A DNA stretch of 64,000 nt from Shewanella gaetbuli (GCF_023284065.1 NZ_JAKIKP010000001.1:553388-617387); one strand, 5' to 3'. Numbered from the stretch's first letter, positions 39,106-48,849 are shown. The notes: generated from the sequence alone by a model not told the origin. Numbers and translations: made by a program.

Positions 39106-40017
39106 GTGCAATATTTTCCTTTATTTGTAGATACTAAAAATTTATCTGTTTTGATTGTGGGTGCGGGTGAAGTGGCAAGCCGTAAGTTAGATTTACTGGC
39201 TCGCACAGAAGCTGAAATTCATATTATTGCCCCTGATATTGCTGATGACATTAAGGCTTATCATCAACAAGGCCGAATTACACTCTCTTGCAGAGAAGTC
39301 TCTGACAGTGATATTGCTGACTACGACTTGATTTATTTAGCGACAGCTAACGAGCAGCTTAATATCGATTTAGCTAATATCGCCACCAGTAAAAATATTT
39401 GGGTTAATGTGGTTGATAACCCAAAATATTGTCGCTTTATCACCCCCTCTATTGTCGACCGTGGACGTTTAATCGTGGCTATTAGCACCGCAGGAGCTGC
39501 GCCAGTATTTGCTCGTACCATTCGTTCAAGACTGGAAACTATACTGCCTCAATCACTTGCTCCATTATTTGATTATGTGGCTGGTAAGCGTCACGAGGTA
39601 CAAGCAAAGTTAGTCAATGGTAAAGATAGACGATTATTCTGGGAGCGTTTTTTCAATTTAAACCAAGATAGATTTGATAGTCGTACAGAACAGCATTATA
39701 TAGATGCTTACAGCAGTTATAACAGCAGTGGAGAGTTACTGCTGCTGGATGAAAATGTGACTGCAGAATTACTGCCTATTGCAGCAATGCCGTTACTTCA
39801 AAAGCTGGATACTGTATTTATTGAAAACAGCCTAGATGAGCAAACTAATGAACTGTTACGCCGAGATGCCTCACGTAGTGCGCTGCCCGCTTTAAGTGTT
39901 ATTACCGAGCAGTTTGAGCGAGGTGAGCGGTTACTTATTGTGGCAAGTACTGAAAAGATTCTCACGTTGAAATCACACTTCCCAATGGCAAAGCACCTTC
40001 GACCCGGTGCGTTATAG
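39106..40017 (+). CDS. Precorrin-2 dehydrogenase/sirohydrochlorin ferrochelatase (Met8/CysG N-terminal type)
   Basis: A 303-residue protein like the N-terminal half of CysG: MQYFPLFVDTKNLSVLIVGAGEVASRKLDLL is the NAD-binding start, and STAGAAPVFARTIRSRLE the conserved ferrochelatase helix. It oxidises precorrin-2 and inserts iron to make siroheme. The methyltransferase half of CysG is absent. The last ~90 residues go beyond a typical ~210-residue Met8 protein and are unassigned. Start is GTG directly after the rhodanese stop, probably translated by coupling. Confidence 0.85.
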   Translation: MQYFPLFVDTKNLSVLIVGAGEVASRKLDLLARTEAEIHIIAPDIADDIKAYHQQGRITLSCREVSDSDIADYDLIYLATANEQLNIDLANIATSKNIWVNVVDNPKYCRFITPSIVDRGRLIVAISTAGAAPVFARTIRSRLETILPQSLAPLFDYVAGKRHEVQAKLVNGKDRRLFWERFFNLNQDRFDSRTEQHYIDAYSSYNSSGELLLLDENVTAELLPIAAMPLLQKLDTVFIENSLDEQTNELLRRDASRSALPALSVITEQFERGERLLIVASTEKILTLKSHFPMAKHLRPGAL

Positions 40018-40048
40018 CAGTTTGAGTCATTTACATATACAACCCAAG

Positions 40049-40081
40049 GCGAGTGTAGGTTACACTCGCTTTTTTATTTTT
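40049..40081 (+). terminator. Terminator after the siroheme gene
   Basis: GCGAGTGTA pairs with TACACTCGC around GGT, followed by TTTTTTATTTTT. The next gene starts only twelve bases after it. Confidence 0.85.
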
Positions 40082-40092
40082 AAGAGATCCCC

Positions 40093-40629
40093 ATGGCACT
40101 TAAATCAACCGTATACAAAGTTAACCTGCAAATTGCAGACATGGACAGACATTATTACGCAGAGCACGCGTTAACCATTGCGCAGCATCCGTCAGAAACC
40201 GACACTCGGATGATGGTTCGTTTATGCGCTTTTGCATTAAATGCCAGTGAATCACTGCAATTTAGCAAAGGCTTGTGTGTGGATGATGAGGCTGAATTAT
40301 GGGATGTGGATTTGTCGGGTGTTGTTCAACTTTGGGTTGAATTTGGTCAAGCTGATGAAAAATGGTTACGTAAAGCCTGTGGTCGTGCTAAGCAAGTGAT
40401 TTTATATACTTATGGTGGTAGAAGTGTGCCGATTTGGTGGCAACAAAATCAGAGTGTGTTAAGCCGTTTTCAAAATTTATCAGTGGTTAATCTTCCTGAA
40501 GAAGCCGTTGAGCAATTAGCCCAATTTGTGGGCCGTAATATGGCAATTCAGGTGAATATTAATGAAGGACAAGTTTGGTTGTCTGATAACGATAATAGTG
40601 TGCTAATTGAGCCAGAAAAGCTCATGTAA
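40093..40629 (+). CDS. yaeQ: YaeQ family protein
   Basis: A 178-residue protein with the family start MALKSTVYKVNLQIADMDRHYY and HPSETDTRMMVRLCAFAL. YaeQ proteins have a PD-(D/E)XK nuclease-like fold; the biological role is unclear. Length matches the family (~181). The promoter must lie in or just before the preceding terminator, or transcription continues through it. Confidence 0.88.
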   Translation: MALKSTVYKVNLQIADMDRHYYAEHALTIAQHPSETDTRMMVRLCAFALNASESLQFSKGLCVDDEAELWDVDLSGVVQLWVEFGQADEKWLRKACGRAKQVILYTYGGRSVPIWWQQNQSVLSRFQNLSVVNLPEEAVEQLAQFVGRNMAIQVNINEGQVWLSDNDNSVLIEPEKLM

Positions 40630-40673
40630 AACATAACCAGAGTAATGTTTTTTAATAAATACAAGGATGTAAT

Positions 40674-41144
40674 TTGAACTTTCATATTCGTAAAGCCAGA
40701 TTATCTGACGCTCAACAAGCCTTTGATATTCGTAATCGAGCCATTATGTCTCAATGTATTAGTGCTTATGGTTTAAAGGCTATGCAAAAGTGGACTGATG
40801 GAGATTTGCCGTCAGCTTTTGCTGAAGCATTTGCGGCAAATGGCTATGTGATGCTTAACTCATCAAACACCATAATTGCTACTGGGATGATTGATTTACA
40901 GCGTGGGTTTGTTGATGCTTTATTTGTTGAGCCAGATTATCTCAATTTAGGAATAGGCCGAAAAATGCTTAACTACTTGGAGCAATTAGCGCTTAATAAG
41001 GGGGTTAAGCAACTTACCCTTGAGTCGACTCTAAATGCGAAGGCATTTTATCAAGCCTGCGGTTTTATGGGGGATGAGGTTAGTGTTTATCATTCACCAA
41101 GAGGGTTTGATTTAGACTGTGTTGTGATGACAAAACAGCTGTAA
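40674..41144 (+). CDS. GNAT family N-acetyltransferase
   Basis: A 156-residue GCN5-related acetyltransferase with DALFVEPDYLNLGIGRKML, the acetyl-CoA loop, and FYQACGF, motif B. Start is TTG at 40674, with AAGGA nine bases upstream; no in-frame ATG is near. Substrate unknown. It is 44 bases behind yaeQ. Confidence 0.8.
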   Translation: MNFHIRKARLSDAQQAFDIRNRAIMSQCISAYGLKAMQKWTDGDLPSAFAEAFAANGYVMLNSSNTIIATGMIDLQRGFVDALFVEPDYLNLGIGRKMLNYLEQLALNKGVKQLTLESTLNAKAFYQACGFMGDEVSVYHSPRGFDLDCVVMTKQL

Positions 41145-41474
41145 TCCCTTTATGTTAGTACTCACTAACTATCTATCTATCTATCTATTGTTTGTACTAT
41201 TTCACCTTGTATCATTATCGCTTTTTTTGCTTTGGTATTATTTTCAACTTTGATGTAATTGACCTGATAACCAATCGCTTTAGTAATTGATAATGTATAT
41301 TTTTTTAGATGGGTTAATGTTTAATAATATTCATTAAAATAATAGTTTTTAATTGTGATTAATCATTAGGCGGTTTACTTTTCGTTATGGTAAATCTTGC
41401 TCCGTTTTAGGTGGCAAACCTTATCTTTATATTAGTTAGGGGAGTTCATTTATGCTTATCAACGGAGAATGCTC
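41145..41474. other. Intergenic region with a (CTAT)5 tract
   Basis: About 330 AT-rich bases. It contains five CTAT repeats at 41169-41188 and little else. The promoter of the outer membrane protein gene is expected in the second half. Confidence 0.5.
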
Positions 41475-42044
41475 ATGTTATCAAAATCTGTCATTATTGC
41501 AGCCTTATGCTTAACCTGCTTGCCTGCTGTGGCTCAAACCACCGTACCACAACAAACAGAGCAACAAGGGTTTTATGTGGGTGGTTTGATTAACAATATG
41601 GAGTTAGATTTAAAAGAAATAAACGAAGATGCAGTAGGTGTTGGCATATATGGCGGGTATCGCTTCAATGCTTGGTTAGGGGTAGAGGCTAATCTCTCAG
41701 ATGGCATTAATTTTATTGATGTAAGCTTATCAACCACTTCGATTGCGCCAACCTTTATTTGGCAGTTTAATCCGACTTTTTCAGGTTTGTTAAAGGTAGG
41801 ACCAACCTATATTCGGTCTGCTGCTGGACTTTCTGGCTATAAATACAAGATTAGCAACCATGCCGAGTTTACCGGAGTTGGGGTGGTTTATGGTGTGGGG
41901 CTTAATGCGTCCATTACCGATCACTTAGTGATCAGAGCAATGTATGAGCGAAGTGAAGGTAAGCTTGAGTCAGATATCCAACCCACTCCTGATTTTACTC
42001 ATGTGGTTCAGCAGTTAAGCATTGGTTTACATTATCAATTTTAG
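41475..42044 (+). CDS. Outer membrane beta-barrel protein (OmpA-like barrel)
   Basis: About 189 residues: a signal peptide ending AVAQ, then GFYVGGLINNMEL, GIYGGYRFNAWLGVEANL, and repeated alternating hydrophobic stretches ending in LHYQF, an outer-membrane C-terminal Phe. This is the eight-strand OmpA-like/OmpW-like barrel. ATG 41475 is chosen over ATG 41469 because GGAG lies seven bases upstream. It is single-gene; function unknown. Confidence 0.8.
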   Translation: MLSKSVIIAALCLTCLPAVAQTTVPQQTEQQGFYVGGLINNMELDLKEINEDAVGVGIYGGYRFNAWLGVEANLSDGINFIDVSLSTTSIAPTFIWQFNPTFSGLLKVGPTYIRSAAGLSGYKYKISNHAEFTGVGVVYGVGLNASITDHLVIRAMYERSEGKLESDIQPTPDFTHVVQQLSIGLHYQF

Positions 42045-42104
42045 ATTTGTGTGTGAGCGTTTTGGCGTATTGCAAACTCAATAGCTGGAAAGACCTATAA
42101 ATAA

Positions 42105-42140
42105 AAAGGTCACATTATTACAATGTGACCTTTCATATTT
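42105..42140. terminator. Bidirectional terminator between the barrel gene and the rhodanese gene
   Basis: AAAGGTCACATT pairs with AATGTGACCTTT with short A/T runs on both sides, between two convergent genes. Confidence 0.75.
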
Positions 42141-42163
42141 AAGCAGAACAGGGTTACAAAGGG

Positions 42164-42571
42164 TTATGGCTTTGCTTCTACTAAAGCATTAAAACCACCA
42201 GCATTCATTGACTGACTATAACCGGCTTCAGTTAAGGCATTATCTGCAATCCCGCTTCTGCGGCCACTACGGCAATACAGTACAATAGGGCTGTCTTTAG
42301 TGAGATTTAATGCGTTAACACCTTCAACAATTTCTTCAAAAGGAATATTAATCGCGCCTTCAATATGGCCTGCAGCAAATTCGTTTGCGGTTCTCACATC
42401 AATGACTACAGCTTGTTGTTCTATTTGTTTCCATGCCGACTCGGCATTAATGTCTTTGGCATTAACATGTGCAGATAACCCTAGCACACCTGTCATTAGC
42501 GCAGATAACAGTAAACGTTTTAATAATCTGCTTTGAGCACGAACTTTTTGTATAAATAGATAAGACACCAT
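42164..42571 (-). CDS. Periplasmic rhodanese-like protein
   Basis: A 135-residue protein: an N-terminal signal sequence (LLKRLLLSALMTGVLGLSAHVNA), then one rhodanese domain with VIDVRTANEFAAGHIEGAINIP and active loop YCRSGRRSG. It is PspE-like and would carry sulfur in the periplasm. AAGGAAA precedes the ATG. It is the last gene of the RND operon, 28 bases after a DUF2892 gene; in YgaP the same two domains are fused. Confidence 0.85.
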   Translation of the reverse strand: MVSYLFIQKVRAQSRLLKRLLLSALMTGVLGLSAHVNAKDINAESAWKQIEQQAVVIDVRTANEFAAGHIEGAINIPFEEIVEGVNALNLTKDSPIVLYCRSGRRSGIADNALTEAGYSQSMNAGGFNALVEAKP

Positions 42572-42598
42572 TAATTTCCTTGTTGTAGGTCGCTATGG

Positions 42599-42817
42599 CT
42601 ATTTCCCTGACGCAATCATCGCCTCAGTTTTTAACCCTAACTTTTTCATTACCATTGCTGCTGGGCAAAAGCCCGTAAAAGCACTTTGAAATAGATTAGC
42701 ACCTACAAAAGCGGTTAACCATATAAAATGATGACTGACGGTTGCCGTTAATACTAATGATAACAATACCATTAGCCCTGCAAATGCCATTATGGCGCGT
42801 TCGATAGATAAGCTCAT
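42599..42817 (-). CDS. DUF2892 (YgaP transmembrane-type) membrane protein
   Basis: A 72-residue protein with two membrane segments (IMAFAGLMVLLSLVLTATV and FIWLTAFVGANLFQSAF) and the FCPAAMVMKKLG ending typical of DUF2892. In E. coli YgaP this part anchors a rhodanese domain. AAGGAG precedes the ATG. It sits between the RND pump and the rhodanese gene, 16 and 28 bases apart. Confidence 0.85.
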   Translation of the reverse strand: MSLSIERAIMAFAGLMVLLSLVLTATVSHHFIWLTAFVGANLFQSAFTGFCPAAMVMKKLGLKTEAMIASGK

Positions 42818-42832
42818 TGGGTCACTCCTTTT

Positions 42833-45800
42833 TTATTGAATTACAATACGCTTGCGCATTGCGGCGTAATACAGCACCGGAATAACAACAAGTGTCAGAA
42901 TTGTTGAAATTAAAATGCCGAAAATTAAGCTGATGGCTAAGCCGTTAAAAATAGGATCATTTAAAATAAATAGCGCACCAGTCATAGCCGCCACGGCGGT
43001 TAACATGATGGGTTTTGCTCTGACTGCACCGGCTTGGATAACGGCTTGTTCTAGTGTTATACCTTGTTCAAGTTGTTGATGTATAAAATCGACCAACAAA
43101 ATTGAGTTACGGACAATAATGCCAGCTAGCGCAATCATGCCAATCATTGAGGTGGCAGTGAATTGGGCTCCTAATAAAGCATGACCAGGCATAACGCCGA
43201 TGATGGTTAATGGAATGGGCGCCATAATGATTAGCGGCACAAGATAAGATTTAAACTGCGCCACGACCAATAAATAAATAGCAATCATGCCGACCGCATA
43301 GGCAATGCCCATATCTCGGAAGGTTTCATAGGTAATTTTCCATTCACCATCCCATAAAATGGCAATATCTGCTAAGCCGTCAGGTTGATCAACTAAGTGC
43401 TGTTGAATAGGGAAGGTTAGCTCATTATTAGCCTGATTTATTTGGCTATAAATATCAAACATTCCGTATAAAGGGCTGTCTGTTGGGCCTGCTACGTCAG
43501 CAACAACCATAATCATCGGCACCATATTTTTATGTACAATAGTGTGATTAATTGACGTTTTATTAATGCTCGCCACACTAGAAAGAGCGACCTCTTCACC
43601 AGACTGATTAATTAGCTTGAGATTTAATACTTGGTTTAAGTCGACCTTTTCATCGTCCTCCAGTTGCAAACGAATGGGTGTTGGATACCTGTTTCCAGCA
43701 GAATGAAGGTAGCTAACATCTTGGCCATTAATACTGGTAGCAATGGTATTCACTACTTCAGTATAAGATAGCCCGAGTAAGCTTGTTTTTGCGCGATCAA
43801 TGCTAACTTGCCACAGTGCTTGCTGGGTAGGTAAAAAGATATCAACATCAACCACATGCTCTGTTTGTTTAAATCGTTGTTGTAAAGCCTGAGCGGTTTG
43901 CTCCCTTAACTCAGTTGTTGGAGCATACACTTCAGCGACAAGGGGAGACCAAACTGGCGGTCCAGGCGGAACTTCAACCACTTTTACCGCTGCATTATAA
44001 CGTTGTGCTATTTCGGTTAATGGCGCTCTAACCGCTAGAGCAATGCTGTGACTGTCTCGGCTACGTTGTGACTTATCTACTAAGTTAACTTGTATATCAC
44101 CTAGCTCTTGGCTGTTTCTTAAAAAGTAGTGGCGGACTAACCCGTTAAAATTCATTGGAGAGTTAGTACCGGCGTACCATTGTTGATGGTCAATTTCTTC
44201 TATGGTAGATAAATATAGGCTCATTTCCTGTAAAGCTCGTTGTGTTTGCTCAACGGGCGAACCTTCTGGTAAATCAACAATGACTTGAAACTCTGACTTA
44301 TTATCAAACGGTAGCATTTTTAATACCACGGCTTGCATGGCAGGCAAAACCAATGCAGCACCAATTAATGCCACAATACCCAATGCAAGCCCTTTACGTG
44401 CTTTACTGGCATTATGGCCTATTAAAAATGGCGACATTAATCGGCTAAATAAACGGCCTAACTTATCCTCTTTAGTTTTAGTAATATTGTGGTTTGAACT
44501 AGACTGTTTGGCTAATAATTTATTAGCTAACCAAGGCGTTAGTACAAAAGCTATAACTAATGAAAGCAGCATTCCCATGCTGGCATTGATGGGAATAGGG
44601 CTCATGTAAGGTCCCATTAATCCAGACACAAATGCCATAGGTAATAGCGCAGCAATCACGGTAAATGTGGCTAATATAGTGGGACCGCCTACTTCATCTA
44701 CAGCTGTAGGAATAATCTCCAAAAGTGGCTTGTTACTTAACGCCATATGACGGTGAATATTCTCGACCACCACAATGGCATCATCCACCAGAATGCCGAT
44801 AGAAAATATCAGCGCAAATAATGATATTCGGTTTAGGGTGAATCCCCATGCCCATGAAGCAAATAACGTTAAAGCCAGTGTAATAATGATGGCAATGCCC
44901 ACCACGGCAGACTCTTTTAATCCCATGGTGAAAAAAACCAGTAACACAACAGCTGAAGTGGCAAAGATTAATTTAAATATTAATGTGTTTGCTTTGTCTC
45001 CAGCAGTTTGGCCGTAGTTACGAGAGACTGCAATACCCACATTTTCTGGGATAATAAGGTTTTCTAAGGTATTAACGCGCTGCAAAATTGCATCAGCGAT
45101 ATCAACGGCATTCTCACCAGCTTGCTTGCCTATTGCGATAGTTACCGCCGGATAATCTCCGGTACTATCGACATGACGAACATGTTGCTTCGGGGTATCG
45201 CCTTTTAGTGTCACCTCTGCAATGTCTTGTAGATAAACCGCAGACCCATTAATGGGGTCAGAGTTAATTTTTATCAATAAGTTTTTTACATCATCAACCG
45301 ATCTTAAAAACTCCCCCGCACGTACTTTTATTTCTTGGTTGTCTTGAACAACGTTTCCTTGTAAAGACACTTGGCTATTATCTTGTAATCGTTGGCTAAT
45401 TTGTGAAATAGTGACCCCGTAACGTGCCATTTTTGCACTGTCTAGGCGGACATTTACTACCATGTCATGTCGCCCTTGGGTATAGATTTCTTTGGTACCC
45501 TTAATGCGTTTTAGCTCAGTTTCTAAGGTGTTAGCCGTAAGGGTGAGATCTTCAGTTGTGATTGTCTCTGATTTGGCAAATAGCGTTAAACTCACTACAG
45601 GTACATCTTCAATACCTCGAGGTTTAATTAACGGCTCACCGATACCGGCATGTTGATTAAATTTATCTTTGTTGGAATATAACTGGTTGTAAATTTTTAC
45701 AATGGCTTCATCACGAGGTACGCCGACTTTAAAAATGGCGATGATTAATGCGCCGTCAGGTTGAGAAAATGAGTACAGCGTATCGATACCCTGAATTTCA

Positions 45801-46048
45801 GAAATAATTTGCTCAGCGGGCAAGGTGACTTGTTGGGCTACTTCACTGGGTGTCGCTCCTGGGTAAGGAATAAATACATCAGCAAAGGTGACATCTATTT
45901 GAGGGTCTTCTTCTTTGGGGGTGATAATAATGGCAAAAATACCCATTAATAAGCCAATAATTGCCAGTAGTGGAGTGATGGCGCTGGCTTGGAATGTCTT
46001 GGCTATTTTACCCGAAAAGCCAAGTGTGGGTGAGTTAGATGATGACAT
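42833..46048 (-). CDS. RND-family efflux permease
   Basis: A 1071-residue AcrB-like permease with twelve membrane segments in two six-segment halves and two large periplasmic loops. Visible marks are an N-terminal amphipathic start, GILVDDAIVVVENIHR with the proton-relay Asp pair, and MIGMIALAGIIVRNSILLVDF. It lacks the methionine and charge clusters I would expect in CusA-type metal pumps, so an HAE-like drug or metabolite pump is more likely. The adaptor gene precedes it by 18 bases. Substrate cannot be given. Confidence 0.9.
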   Translation of the reverse strand: MSSSNSPTLGFSGKIAKTFQASAITPLLAIIGLLMGIFAIIITPKEEDPQIDVTFADVFIPYPGATPSEVAQQVTLPAEQIISEIQGIDTLYSFSQPDGALIIAIFKVGVPRDEAIVKIYNQLYSNKDKFNQHAGIGEPLIKPRGIEDVPVVSLTLFAKSETITTEDLTLTANTLETELKRIKGTKEIYTQGRHDMVVNVRLDSAKMARYGVTISQISQRLQDNSQVSLQGNVVQDNQEIKVRAGEFLRSVDDVKNLLIKINSDPINGSAVYLQDIAEVTLKGDTPKQHVRHVDSTGDYPAVTIAIGKQAGENAVDIADAILQRVNTLENLIIPENVGIAVSRNYGQTAGDKANTLIFKLIFATSAVVLLVFFTMGLKESAVVGIAIIITLALTLFASWAWGFTLNRISLFALIFSIGILVDDAIVVVENIHRHMALSNKPLLEIIPTAVDEVGGPTILATFTVIAALLPMAFVSGLMGPYMSPIPINASMGMLLSLVIAFVLTPWLANKLLAKQSSSNHNITKTKEDKLGRLFSRLMSPFLIGHNASKARKGLALGIVALIGAALVLPAMQAVVLKMLPFDNKSEFQVIVDLPEGSPVEQTQRALQEMSLYLSTIEEIDHQQWYAGTNSPMNFNGLVRHYFLRNSQELGDIQVNLVDKSQRSRDSHSIALAVRAPLTEIAQRYNAAVKVVEVPPGPPVWSPLVAEVYAPTTELREQTAQALQQRFKQTEHVVDVDIFLPTQQALWQVSIDRAKTSLLGLSYTEVVNTIATSINGQDVSYLHSAGNRYPTPIRLQLEDDEKVDLNQVLNLKLINQSGEEVALSSVASINKTSINHTIVHKNMVPMIMVVADVAGPTDSPLYGMFDIYSQINQANNELTFPIQQHLVDQPDGLADIAILWDGEWKITYETFRDMGIAYAVGMIAIYLLVVAQFKSYLVPLIIMAPIPLTIIGVMPGHALLGAQFTATSMIGMIALAGIIVRNSILLVDFIHQQLEQGITLEQAVIQAGAVRAKPIMLTAVAAMTGALFILNDPIFNGLAISLIFGILISTILTLVVIPVLYYAAMRKRIVIQ

Positions 46049-46066
46049 CAGTTTGGCTCCAAGTAA

Positions 46067-47155
46067 TTAATTAGCGGTGAGTTTATGTAAATGTAAGATG
46101 TAGTGATTCGCATTCTTTACAATAATGTCGTCAGGCATAACGCCGGCTAGTACTTCAAATGACGGTACGCCGTTTTCATCAATAAAATGTTTACCTACTC
46201 TAATTTGAGTTTGTAGATAATTATCACCCACTTGACGATATACAGAAGTGACATCGCCAATTTGGTGAAGTGTGGTTAGCGGTAGACTAATAATGGATTT
46301 TTTATCAATAGCCAATTTAGTTTTTAACCATTGACCAGCGAATAATTCATCTTGCTGGTTATCTAAAATAGCGCGTACTTCTATGCTGTGATCAGCTTGA
46401 TGACTAAACGCAAACGGGGTGATGTGATTGCTTTGATATTGGCGGTTGGGTTGATGCTCATCTAGATAGAAATTGATTTTAGTTAAATTTGCTACCTGCT
46501 GGCGATATTGCTGGGGGACAAAGAACACTGCTCTAAGACTATTCGTCGCGTATCCTGACAATAACCCTTGGCCAATCACTACCGTTTCACCCTCTTCAAC
46601 TAACTTTTCGGTGATACGTCCGGTATAAGGAGCACTAATAACAGTGTAGTTAACAGTTTGTTTTGCCTTAATTAAACTCGCATTGGCTGCCGATACAGCT
46701 TGTTGGCTACTTTTTGCTTTTGCGGTCGCTTCATCCATTGAACCTTGGGAAATAGCACCTTGAGGAAACAAGGTTTTATAACGCTTGAGTTGTGCTTGTG
46801 CTTCTATGTTTATGGCTTTAGCTCGTGCCAGTTCAGCTTCTGCTGCTGCAAGCTCAGCGCCTTGCTCTTCACTGGTTATTTCCAGTAAAGGTGACCCAAC
46901 AGAAACCAGATCATTGACGTCATAATGTATTGCCAACACTCGGCCTGAGGTTTGTGCGGCAACGGTGGCAGATTTTATTGGTTCTACCTTTGCGTCAAGT
47001 GTTAAGTATTGAACTCGTTCAACCTCAGTGGCAATTAGGGTATCAATATCAACATGGTTGCCCTGTTGTGCTGTAGCGGTATTTATTATCAATAAACTCG
47101 CTGCTGCGATGAGGAGTTGCTTACTGTTTTGAAGTGTATAATTGAGTGCTTTCAT
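46067..47155 (-). CDS. RND periplasmic adaptor (membrane fusion protein)
   Basis: A 362-residue protein with a signal sequence ending ATAQ, a lipoyl-like domain (AQTSGRVLAIHYDVNDLV), a coiled-coil hairpin near residues 95-155 (LAAAEAELARAKAINIEAQAQ) and a beta-barrel domain. It bridges the permease to an outer membrane channel, which is not in the operon and may be TolC-like elsewhere. AAGGCAG precedes the ATG. It is the first gene of a four-gene minus-strand operon. Confidence 0.88.
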   Translation of the reverse strand: MKALNYTLQNSKQLLIAAASLLIINTATAQQGNHVDIDTLIATEVERVQYLTLDAKVEPIKSATVAAQTSGRVLAIHYDVNDLVSVGSPLLEITSEEQGAELAAAEAELARAKAINIEAQAQLKRYKTLFPQGAISQGSMDEATAKAKSSQQAVSAANASLIKAKQTVNYTVISAPYTGRITEKLVEEGETVVIGQGLLSGYATNSLRAVFFVPQQYRQQVANLTKINFYLDEHQPNRQYQSNHITPFAFSHQADHSIEVRAILDNQQDELFAGQWLKTKLAIDKKSIISLPLTTLHQIGDVTSVYRQVGDNYLQTQIRVGKHFIDENGVPSFEVLAGVMPDDIIVKNANHYILHLHKLTAN

Positions 47156-47275
47156 AATAACTGCCTTTAAGGTTCATAAGAAAATTCTAATGGACTTTTG
47201 AATGGCTTGCAATAAGTTTTATTAGAAAAAGTTAATGGAGTACCAAAGGTGCTTGTGAAATTAGATGAAAGGCAT

Positions 47276-47303
47276 AAAAAAACCGCTCTAAAAAGAGCGG
47301 TTT
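47276..47303 (-). terminator. Terminator after fadL
   Basis: AAACCGCTCT/AGAGCGGTTT stem followed by a T run on the minus strand, about 38 bases after the fadL stop. Confidence 0.85.
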
Positions 47304-47341
47304 AATCTATTTAGTACTCGCTTTTACAGCTAAGTTAAAAT

Positions 47342-48544
47342 TTAGAACTTGTAGTTGTATTGTAGTGAGTAGTAAGTTGCACCTGAATCAGTGTAAGCAT
47401 CAATAGTTGGAAGGAATGGGATTGAGCTCGCCTCAACAACGTGCACTTTTTCACCATCAACAATCGTGAAACCAAAATCAATACTTGATTTCTCATTTAT
47501 GTTGTATGAGAAGCCTGCTGAGTACCACATACGGTCTGAATCAGGGATCGATAATGATGAGATAGCATCAACAACGCCTTGGTCATGCGCTACACCCGCA
47601 CGAACAGTCCACTTATCGTTGATATCGTAGGTAGCGCCTAAGCTTAAGAACCAAGAATCTTTCCAGTGATAATTTTTTAAATCAGTTGCTGGGGCATTGT
47701 CATTATGAAGAGAAATTTTATCGAATGAACTCCACTGGCTCCACTGAGCGGTGTAATGCACTGCAAATTTTTCAGTTAATTGATGGTAACCAGCAAATTG
47801 TGCAATATCGGCTAATGGGATATTGATTTCATCAAACTGATTCCCTACTACAGAAATATCTCCGCTTGCTGCCATTTCAGGGCTTAGTCTGTAGCTTAAA
47901 CCAAAACGGTGGTTTTCATTGATTTCATAAGTTAAACCTACAATACCACCAACAGCCCAGCCATCGGCATCAACATTAATCATTGAGCCACGAGTTAATT
48001 CGCCAGAACCTTGAATCATATCAAGACCAACACCAAGGCTTAATGCGTCGTTGATGCGATATGACATGCTGGCGTTTAGGTTAATCGTAGCAACTTGGGT
48101 GTTGCCAAGTAAGTCGACAGGAACAATTGTTTGGCCTTCAGTCAGTGGAGATAAGTCAGCACCTGTGCCGTAGTTACTGAATGCTGCAAAACCAAAAGCA
48201 AACTTGTCATTAACTGGATTAATGTAATAAGCATTTGGAATCATTTTGCCTGCACCCGCATTTTCGATTCCGCCAAGCTCATTACCCAAGAAGTTTACAT
48301 CTGAGACTTCAACACTAACATCGGCATAGGTTAAGCCGACAGAAAGGCTTTTCTCATCAAATAATGCCATTGCTGCTGGGTTACGTGATAATACTGATGC
48401 GTTATCAGCAATAATTGCATCACCAGCCATCGCACGACCGATTCCGGTAGCTGATTGGCTATTTAATTGGAAACCCGCTGCAGTAGCTTGCGTGCTGGCA
48501 AGGGCTACCGCAACTGCTAAAAGAGTTTTGTTTAATTGAGTCAT
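47342..48544 (-). CDS. fadL: Outer membrane long-chain fatty acid transporter, FadL family
   Basis: A 400-residue porin: a signal peptide ending TQATAAG, then FQLNSQSATGIGRAMAG, the FadL N-terminal hatch motif, and NASVLSRNPAAMALFD. Many alternating strands end in YYSLQYNYKF. It lets long-chain fatty acids pass the outer membrane. It is somewhat shorter than E. coli FadL (446). A FadR-like palindrome lies about 110 bases upstream, in keeping with shared control with fadIJ. Confidence 0.9.
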   Translation of the reverse strand: MTQLNKTLLAVAVALASTQATAAGFQLNSQSATGIGRAMAGDAIIADNASVLSRNPAAMALFDEKSLSVGLTYADVSVEVSDVNFLGNELGGIENAGAGKMIPNAYYINPVNDKFAFGFAAFSNYGTGADLSPLTEGQTIVPVDLLGNTQVATINLNASMSYRINDALSLGVGLDMIQGSGELTRGSMINVDADGWAVGGIVGLTYEINENHRFGLSYRLSPEMAASGDISVVGNQFDEINIPLADIAQFAGYHQLTEKFAVHYTAQWSQWSSFDKISLHNDNAPATDLKNYHWKDSWFLSLGATYDINDKWTVRAGVAHDQGVVDAISSLSIPDSDRMWYSAGFSYNINEKSSIDFGFTIVDGEKVHVVEASSIPFLPTIDAYTDSGATYYSLQYNYKF

Positions 48545-48654
48545 TGTTGGTCTCGTCTTGTTGGCTGTCTATGTAATATTAAGTGGCATTTTTATGCACA
48601 TCTTTTAATGACAGCTTTGAATTTGCACGCATATTAGGTAAGGGGCGGGAACGT

Positions 48655-48671
48655 AACAACTCCGACCACCT
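48655..48671 (-). promoter_or_regulatory. Candidate FadR-type operator upstream of fadL
   Basis: On the minus strand AGGTGGTCGGAGTTGTT matches most fixed positions of the E. coli FadR consensus (ANCTGGTCNGACNNGTT), with two differences. It lies about 110 bases before the fadL start. No binding data; similarity by eye only. Confidence 0.4.
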
Positions 48672-48849
48672 GTTAGCTATTGTTAATATTGGGTTAATTT
48701 AAAAGAGTGCCATTTTTAGCGACAGAGTTTCATTTTTAAAAGGTGAATTAAAAGTTCTTATGTAGCAGGTTGTTAGGGTGGCGCTGTTTTTGTATTGTGT
48801 GTTATGGGGATGTTGATTTCAAACAAAGCTTAGTCTGAGCTGTTTGCAA

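Noticed and set aside
41169..41188. (CTAT)5 as a phase-variation switch
   Set aside because: It is non-coding and nearly 290 bases before the next start, so no plausible effect on frame or promoter spacing is visible.
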